From positions 62,001-126,000 of the forward strand of contig ADNK01000266.1 of NCBI GenBank assembly GCA_000320545.1: DNA of 64,000 bases. Direction: 5' to 3'. The DNA is from Bigelowiella natans CCMP2755. Taxonomy: Eukaryota; Cercozoa; Chlorarachniophyceae. Position numbers and translations under genes: made by a program. The notes under the pieces are model-generated. The model worked only from the letters and a program-made list of their open reading frames with translations. It ran no database searches and was not told the origin of the DNA. Positions 55,942 through 64,000 of this stretch are shown piece by piece. The number at the start of each line of letters is the position of its first letter. Within the stretch, counting starts at the first letter, position 1.

Positions 55942-58900
55942 ATGTCCAAATCGAAGCAAAGAGGTCTTTATTCAGAGGGCTTAGGGCCGTCGAATCAGAA
56001 GGTGCGTTCCTTCGTATCCAGTGGCCCGAATCCTGCTTTTACACAGTCAAGGGCCAGGGCTCTACGCGCACGAAAGTACCGGTTGAATGTTCCTGGGGGT
56101 CGAAAATGGGAGACACAGGAAAGGAGTGTAGCTACTAAGATTGGTGTAATAGAGCCGAAGGTGATGGTACCACACATCACTCTGCCAGGAAAACCACCAA
56201 GGAGAGTAGAAGTAGAAAGAAAAAAGAGATTATACGCTGCCCAAGATATCAACGCTTTGCTTAAAGAATCTGGAGTAGACTATTCAAAATTTGCAGTGGA
56301 TATTGACCACAAAACTGGAATGAGGGCATATCTTCCTCTGCAGCTGTTTGAAAACACAAGTTATCAAGTTCGGAGCAACTCAGAGTGGATTCGACTTGGA
56401 ACCAATGCTGAAGGAAAAGTATCTATTCCAGCAAAAGGTCTCTGGTTTGATCCAGGGAAAAACTATGAAGGCTCCTTTAAACCATGCATAGTAACGGGTT
56501 ATGACGAATCTAAAGACAAGTTTGTTGTCCAATGGAAAGAGTCGCTCTCATCAGAAGGAAAATCAGCGGAGGCTACTGCGAAGGGAATCGCAGACGGCAG
56601 TTTGTCTTTGCTTTACCGCATACATCTTTGCTTTGATGCTGAGAACCCTTTCAATTTCGTAAAGTGCGTGGCATATGCCCATGAGGCAAGACGGTGTTTC
56701 GAATCTCAAATTAAATACTCTCTCTATGTGGACTCGATGCCGACAGATAACATTGCTCCGCTTGAGAAGGACCAAGTGGATAGAGTCCTTGAGAACAGCT
56801 TCAACACCAAGAAGCTTAAGAAGTCTGGCCTGGACACAGAAGAACTTCTAGATGAGATCGAAATTGACTACGCCCGCACAATGAACAAAATTATCTTTGA
56901 TGGCAGCTCGCATTCTCCAGAACAGAAAATGCTCGCTGAGACATTAGGTAAGTATTTTTACTGCGGACAACAATTATGTCACCAATATTCCCTTTCTGAG
57001 AAATATTTCATTATTGTCATTACTATACTCTTGGAAACCATGGCTAACCTTGATCATTCCTCCCACCTCTTTTTAGGAGACATGCTCGACTCAAAGAAGA
57101 CCACGAAGCAAGCTGCTCTTAAAAAGGGGACTGTGGATGTTCCAGTTTACTCCTTTCACCAGCGATCTAGTAATTACCAATACAGTCATATTTAAGAATC
57201 AGGAATGTATTGCTGTTATATGCTTCTGGAGCCAAACAAATCACATTTACGATTAATAAATTTGAGCCTCACGTGTCTTCTACCTTTCTTCTAGGTGACT
57301 TCAAGTTCTGCACTTTCTATACCGCTGTTGAAGCCATCACTGCAATGACTTCAGTCAACGGACAATGCGGCCAGATTCTCGAATCTTACCTTTTCAACAC
57401 AAACGTGCATAAGAGTATGCATCTTGATGAATTTCTTCAGCTACAAATCTCGACGCTTCAACAGCGTTCCACAGAACTCAAGGAAAATTGGACAGCTCGT
57501 TTGATCGATGATATCAGGCGAATTCTTAGGAAGGCAGGAAAAGGATCCCTGAACATTGGCATTGCATCGCAGGACATGTATAAGTTCTCGAAAGTTCGGC
57601 GTTTTCTCAAACTTACCAACTTTGTCATGGAGGATTCGATCCGATTCTTAGCGAAAGACTCTTTGCAAAAGTTTCATGACTTCATTTTATCGAGTTGCGA
57701 CTACAAAGTAGAGGTCAAAGGTATCAGTGAGGTGAAAGTTGCAAAAGGGGAGAAAGCTAAGGAGAGAGGCAACTGCCCTCCTCTCTTTGCAATCGATCTC
57801 CACATTAGCGATGGCAAGCTCGGGTATGCGACTGACATAGCCAAGTTTCAAGAAGAGACCCAAAATATATATGACGATGCTTGCCAGAATCTGCAACAAA
57901 TTCCACAACTTGAGCCATACATTATGGATAAAGTTTTTAAGTCGACTGTTCGAGGCGTAGCGAAAGTAAAGAGTATATTCCGCAATCCAAAACCAGATCC
58001 TCTCAACTTCGAGCACAAGGAGATGATGTGGGTGCAGGATTTATATGATAAAATTGGAAAGACCATTTCCCAGGCTTCTGAGCCGCTTACATCTTACATC
58101 GAGCAATATAACATCTACGCTGATTTCATCAAGCTTGATGTAGAGGCTTACGTAACCGATTTCTACAAGAACCAACGTTCTAGAGGGGAGATTGAAGCGG
58201 AAATGAAAAAGCACATCGAAGCTATAGAACAACTTCAGGATGTCTCGAAGGGGGGCATACCCGACGAAATCAACCTTGGTTTGTTCATGGTTCAATCCGT
58301 CAGTTGTCGCAATTCACTTGTGAAGAAGAGAAAGCAAGTGATGACGCTCATACAGGAAAACTTCTGCAAGCAAACCAAAGCGCAATGCGATGCGCTCACT
58401 AAAGAGTTTATGAAGCTCTCTGGAGATCTCAGAGTGGACGTTGAAAGCGTCAAGCAGATGACGGAATTGAAAAAGTACATGAACATGGTGCCGATTAAAG
58501 TATCTGCCAAGCAAGATGAATTGGACTCTTGCATGAAGGCTTTTGATCTACTCTTTGAGTACGGTTATCGCATGCCCAAAGAGCTTTTTGCAGTGAAGTG
58601 GAAGACCTACGCATGGCCCCTCAATCTGCATAGGCAAATTAAGCAGATAGAAAGGAAAATGATTGCTGACAAGGCGGCCTTCGTTAAGGAGCTTCAACAG
58701 AAACAGCAAATGTTTCAGAACGAGTACGAAACAGTGGAGAAGCAGGTAAATTCGTTTGCATCCCTGACTGATTTGGAGCAGTTCAAGTCTGTCGCTGCCA
58801 AATCAAAAGACGTATCTGAAAAGCTCAGTGAGTTCATGGAACGCACAAGAGATTTTAATTCGAAGGAACGTATGATGAAACTCAAAGTAACAGATTATCT

Positions 58901-61900
58901 TAAGGTGAAACAACTCTCAAAGCGCTTCCAGCCTTACGACGATCTATGGTCAACGACTCACTCTTGGAAAGTGTGCAAGAGCGCCTGGTACTGCGGACCA
59001 TTTATGAAACTTGACCCAGATGTTGTTGCCGAAAAACATCAGAAATTCGAGAAGACGATGAAGAAGTGCACAAAGGTGAAGATCATCAAGGAGAATGATG
59101 GCCTATCAGAGATTGCAAGCACAATCCAAGCCGAAATAAAACAATTCAAACCTCTTTTGCCACTCGTAACCAATCTCCGGCACCAAGGTATGCGTGAGCG
59201 CCACTGGCAAAAGCTTTCTAAGGATCTCGACATAAAGCTCAACCCAGATGAAAACATACGCTTGACCGACCTTACTGAGACTTTCAAACTCAATGAGCAC
59301 ACTGAAAGGGTTACTGAGTTAGGCGAGACTTGCATGCGTGAATATTCTATCGAAATCTCCCTCAAGCAGATGAAGGATTCCTGGGAACCTATCAAGTTTA
59401 CTCTAGGGCCTCATGAGGCATCGAAATCATATATTCTAAAAGATACAGAGGACATAACGAATCAACTCGACGAACACATTGTGCAAACGCAGGCAATGAC
59501 GTTCTCGTCCTTCAAAAAAGTATTTGAGGAAGAAATTAATGCCTGGAATGATCGTCTTCGCATGGCCACGGATGTGATCGAACAGTGGCTTATCTTGCAG
59601 AGGAATTGGATGTCCCTCCAGCCTATCTTTGCATCCCCCGACATTCGTAAGCAACTTCCCAAGGAAGACAAAAAGTTTAGATCCGTGGATAAGCTGTGGC
59701 GAGTGACAATGGGACAGGTGAAGATCAAGTCGGCTGTTCTCGAATTTTGTGATAATGCGACTCTGAGAGACAAGATGACGAACGCCAATATGGTCCTTGA
59801 TCAAGTGCAGAAGGCGCTCGCACAGTATCTTAATACCAAGAGGGCTGCTTTTGCACGATTTTATTTCCTCTCTGATGACGAGCTTCTTGGCATTTTGTCG
59901 AAGGTGGGAAGAGATCCAACACGAATACAGCCTTTCATCAGTAAGGTGTTTGAGAACATTGCCAAGCTTGACTTTGGCAAGCACTACTCCATTACTGGGA
60001 TGAAATCGGCAAAGGGGGAGTGTGTTAAATTTGTAGAGCCAGTAGATCCCCGCGACCGTGAGGTTGAGGACTGGCTCTCGGAAATCCGAGACCAAATGCG
60101 GGAAACAATGCGCTTCAGATTTAAGACTGCTATTGCTGATTACAAAGAACGAAAAAGGAATGACTGGATTGCTCGTGTTGGTCATCCTGGGCAATGTGTG
60201 CTGCAAGGATCTCAAGTGAGGTGGACCATAGAGGTTGAAGAGGCCTTTGACAATGGAGGCTTCAAAGGCATCACAGAATACTTCAAATCTCTCGAAAAGC
60301 AGCTCATGGGCACCGTCGCTCTTGCTCGTGAAAAGCTGAAGAAACTCGTACGTAAGATCCTAGGACCACTCATTGTCCTCGACGTCCACGCCAAAGACGT
60401 TGTTGAAGGCTTGGTCGAGGAGAAGTGCGGCAGTAAGATCGATTTCCCTTGGATTAGGCAGATGCGGTACTACATACAGGATACCAATCCCATGAATGAT
60501 GACCAGGAAGAGCAGTACGGACAGATCATGGTGGAGATGACAAAGTCTCGTTTTCCGATGTGCTACGAGTACATCGGCAACTCTGGTCGCCTGGTCATCA
60601 CTCCGCTTACAGATCGTTGCTACATGACTCTGATGACAGCATTGCAGCTGCATCTTGGCGGAGCACCTGCTGGACCTGCCGGTACAGGGAAGACCGAAAC
60701 AGTCAAAGATTTAGCAAAAGCTTGTGCAAAATTCTGTGTGGTCTTCAATTGTTCAGATGGTATGGACTGCAAAATGACCGGAAAGTTCTTTCGTGGTCTA
60801 GCAATGGCGGGTGCTTGGGCGTGTTTTGATGAGTTCAACCGAATTAACCTTGAGGTGCTTTCCGTCGTCGCCCAACAAGTCTCATCCATTTGGGGAGCTA
60901 TTCGTGGAGGCCTAAAGACTTTCAATTTTGAGGACACGATGATCTCTCTCGACCCAACATGTTGTGCATTCATCACTATGAACCCCGGATATGCAGGTCG
61001 TTCCGAACTCCCCGACAACTTAGCAGCCTTGTTCAGGCCAGTAGCTATGATGGTTCCCGATTACGCTATGATCGCAGAAATTATGCTGTATTCGTTTGGT
61101 TTTAATGGGGCTAAGTCCCTGGCAAAAAAGATGGTTTCAACATTTACTTTGTGTTCCGAGCAGCTCTCCTCCCAATGTCACTATGACTACGGTATGCGTG
61201 CAGTCTTCTCCGTTATTATTCGAGCTGGTTTGCTCAAAGGAATGAAGCCAAATGAAGATGAGGGAATCCTCGTACTTTCAGCTCTCATTGATGTCAATGC
61301 TCCCAAATTCTTACCTCAAGATCTACCACTGTTTGAGGGTATTATTGGGGATCTGTTCCCTGGCCTCAAGAAACCAGCTCAGGACTACGGAGCGTTGATG
61401 GAAAAGATGATAGAAACTTCAGACGAGATGAACTTACAGCCCGTCGAAGCTTTCACCAAGAAATGCATTGAGTTATACGAAACCACCGTAGTCCGCCATG
61501 GTTTAATGCTTGTTGGTCCTACTGGAGGAGGTAAGACCAGCGTCGCGCGCGTATTATCAAAATCGATGACGAAGTTGGAAGAAATGGAGGAGTTCTCTAC
61601 CGTAGATGTTAAAGTTCTCAACCCCAAGGCAATCACAATGGGACAGCTTTATGGAGAGAACGATCCCATCACTACCGAATGGACTGATGGAGTTCTTGCC
61701 AAGATCATCAGGCAATGCGTGGCTGATGTCGAGGACGAACATACGAAATGGGTCATGTTTGACGGACCTGTAGATGCAATTTGGATCGAGAACATGAATA
61801 CAGTTTTGGACGATAACAAAAAATTATGTCTCGTGTCTGGGGAAATTCTTGCGCTAACCCCGTACATGCGTATGATCTTTGAAGTAGAGGATCTCGAGGT

Positions 61901-64000
61901 TGCCTCCCCTGCTACAGTGTCGCGTTGTGGTATGGTGTACTTAGAACCTTCTGCACTTGGAATGACACCTCTTGTTGACTCATATGTTAAAGGATTGGGG
62001 AAAAAGAACGAATTGCTTGCGGTCCTTGCGCAACCACTGAAGACTCTCTTTGATCAATTTCTCGACGAATCTGTTGATTTCATGCGACGGAATCTTAAAG
62101 AACCAGTGCCATCCACCAACTCGGCAATGGCAAAGAGTTGTTTTGCACTAATCGATGCCCTTCTCCTTCCATATGTGCCTCTCGTGGATGGAAAGTATCT
62201 AGTGAAAGCAGACGATATGCCTCATTTAGTTGAACACATCGCTTCCTGCTTCATACAAGGCCTTGTGTGGGCAGTTGGCGGTACGACCGATCAAGCTGGT
62301 CGCGAGAAGTTCAATGAGTTTTTGAGAGGAAAGTTTGCAGAGAAGAAATGTGAAGGCGTCCCACCAGAGGATCACAGCTTGTATGACTACAACTTCAATC
62401 TTAGGAAGGGCGAGTGGGAGACTTGGATGCAAAACGAACAAAAATTTGAGGTTAAACAAGACCTCGAGTTTTCACAGATTATCGTTCCTACCATCGATTC
62501 AGTTCGCTACTCCCGTATTCTTGCTATGCTTGTGGACAACAACACACATGTCTTATTCACTGGAGATACTGGTACTGGAAAAACGGTCAACGTGAATCAG
62601 TACCTCGCAGGCCCTTTGAAGAGGGAAGAGTACAGTCCAGTCAATATCATTTTTTCGGCCGCAACATCTGCCAACCAGGTGGATGATTTCTTGACTGAAA
62701 AGCTAGAGAAACGTCGTTCGACTGTGTACGGTGCCCCGCTCGGAAAGCGATTCCTTGTGTTTGTTGATGACTTCAACATGCCGATGCGCGAAGAATATTT
62801 CGCCCAACCTCCAATCGAGTTCCTGAGGCAATGGATGGACCATTCTGGTTGGTATCTTCGAGCTGATCAAAGAGCCCTTCCGTTTATCAACGTACTTGAT
62901 ATCCAATTCATCGGTGCAATGGGTCCTCCAGGTGGTGGAAGGCAGCCAGTCACAGCTAGGATGCTAAGACATTTCACCCAAATAGCACACACTCTGCTGG
63001 TGGACAGCAGTAAGAAAATGATATTTGGAACCATATGCCATGCAAGATTCGAAGGTTTCAATAAGGAGGTGACAAGTATGGTGGATAAGATCGTTGACTC
63101 TACCATAGAGATATACAACACCATTGCCAGGGACTTGTTGCCTACTCCTGAGAAATCCCACTATACTTTCAACCTGCGAGATCTTTCAAAGGTGTTCCAA
63201 GGTGTATTGCAGTGCCAATCTTCCAAGTTATCCAAAGCAGACCAACTTGTGCGCTTGTGGGTTCACGAGTGCCGGAGAGTGTTTGGAGATCGCCTGATTA
63301 ACACCCAAGACCGAAAATGGCTGGATGATACGCTTGGTGATATTGCGAAACGACAGATGGACAAGGAGTGGGATAGCTTCATGATATATGAGCGATTGAT
63401 TTGCGGTGACTTCCTTGGTGGACCTGATGGCGGGGAAAGGATTTATCACGAAGCCGAAGACCTGAAGCAAACTCGCAAAATTGTTGAAGAATTTTTGGAG
63501 CTCTATAACGATGACAGCAAGAACCCCATGAAGCTTGTCCTTTTCCTCGATGCTATAGAGCATGTAGCACGAATCACCCGTATCATCAGACAGCCTGGTG
63601 GCAATGCTTTGCTTCTGGGTGTGGGTGGTTCGGGAAGGAGTAGTTTGACAAAGCTTGCCACTTATATGGCTGAGTATGATGTGTACCAGATTGAAATTTC
63701 TAAAGGATACGATCGTAACAAATGGCATGAAAATCTCAAGGAGATGTTTATGACGAAAGCGTTAAAAAACATCCCGACTGTATTCTTGTACTCTGACACG
63801 CAGATACTGATGGAAAGCATGCTTGAGGATGTGAATAATATTCTAAACTCCGGAGAAGTGCCAAACCTAATCGATAAGGAGGACTTTGAGGACATATACA
63901 AGGAGTGCAAAAATGATTGCCTCGATAAGGATATTGAACCGACCCCCCTCAACGTCTACTCGCAGTTCATACTTCGCGTGAAAAAGAACATCCACGTTGT
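55942..64000 (+). CDS. Axonemal dynein heavy chain, single-headed inner-arm type; 3' end outside window
   Basis: Exons 55942-56947, 57077-57169 and 57295 to beyond 64000; the third exon is open for more than 6.7 kb. The AAA+ motor is clear: P-loop 1 GPAGTGKT (60672-60695) with GMDCKMTGKFFRGLA and CFDEFNRI, P-loop 2 GPTGGGKT (61515-61538), P-loop 3 GDTGTGKT (62562-62585) with FVDDFNMP, and P-loop 4 GVGGSGRS (63618-63641). The window ends inside AAA4, so the stalk, microtubule-binding tip, AAA5-6 and C-terminus are missing. P-loop 1 falls near residue 1490, which fits the shorter single-headed inner-arm chains (DNAH3/7/12-like) rather than outer-arm chains. It drives ciliary or flagellar beating. 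The start ATG is at 55942; exon phases agree. Confidence 0.97.

Overview
The window is nuclear DNA of a eukaryote. Coding sequence is split by many GT-AG introns from 35 nt upward, most genes are single copy, and nearly every longer intron carries a microsatellite. A pheophytinase-like hydrolase, a small protein with a signal peptide followed by a basic transit-like stretch, and an axonemal dynein heavy chain together suggest a flagellated unicellular alga, probably one with a secondary plastid. A chlorarachniophyte-like alga would fit, but the species cannot be named from this sequence. Most gene models below were assembled by eye from reading frame, splice sites and phase. Positions are therefore firm where exon phases agree and are marked as uncertain where they do not.

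Layout, left to right. 1-3.8 kb: alpha/beta hydrolase (+), 5' end missing. 4.5-5.9 kb: eIF4A-family DEAD-box helicase (-). 6.5-7.0 kb: divergent double ubiquitin-like protein (+). 7.7-10.0 kb: dual-specificity phosphatase with a UBA-like segment (-). 10.5-11.5 kb: small plastid-targeted-looking protein (+). 12.0-13.5 kb: tyrosine phosphatase fused to NAD(P)HX epimerase (-). 14.45-18.80 kb: young LTR retrotransposon lacking reverse transcriptase (-). 20.0-22.5 kb: NOXRED1/ProC-like oxidoreductase (-). 23.1-23.5 kb: small membrane protein (+). 24.5-28.8 kb: polycystin-like REJ/GPS membrane protein with PDZ-like domains and broken frames (-). 29.1-30.1 kb: bZIP factor (+). 32.0-33.5 kb: membrane-anchored dual-specificity phosphatase (-). 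33.7-41.7 kb: long multi-EF-hand gene (+). 42.8-45.0 kb: membrane-anchored triple-KH protein (-). 47.0-48.3 kb: DUF819 membrane protein (-). 49.1-52.4 kb: DDI1-type ubiquitin receptor/protease (+). 53.7-54.6 kb: mitochondrial-looking EF-hand protein (-). 55.9 kb to the window end: single-headed inner-arm-type dynein heavy chain (+).

Between genes lie islands of about 0.4-1.2 kb, near 3.9, 7.1, 11.6, 19, 24, 30.4, 31.5, 42, 46.5 and 53 kb. They are unusually rich in GCATGC/CTAGCTAG/ACGTACGT-type words. Five of them share a recognisable core (TCATCCTAATGTAGC and relatives), so at least some form a dispersed repeat family. One island carries a decayed MOV10/UPF1-like helicase fragment.

Functional themes are calcium signalling (two EF-hand genes), protein phosphatases (three), ubiquitin biology (DDI1, the ubiquitin-like tandem, UBA) and cilia (dynein, possibly the polycystin-like protein). 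The genes do not form one pathway, and nothing suggests operons. The most unusual item is the LTR element: it has gag, protease and integrase but no reverse transcriptase/RNase H, yet its two 326-bp LTRs look identical.
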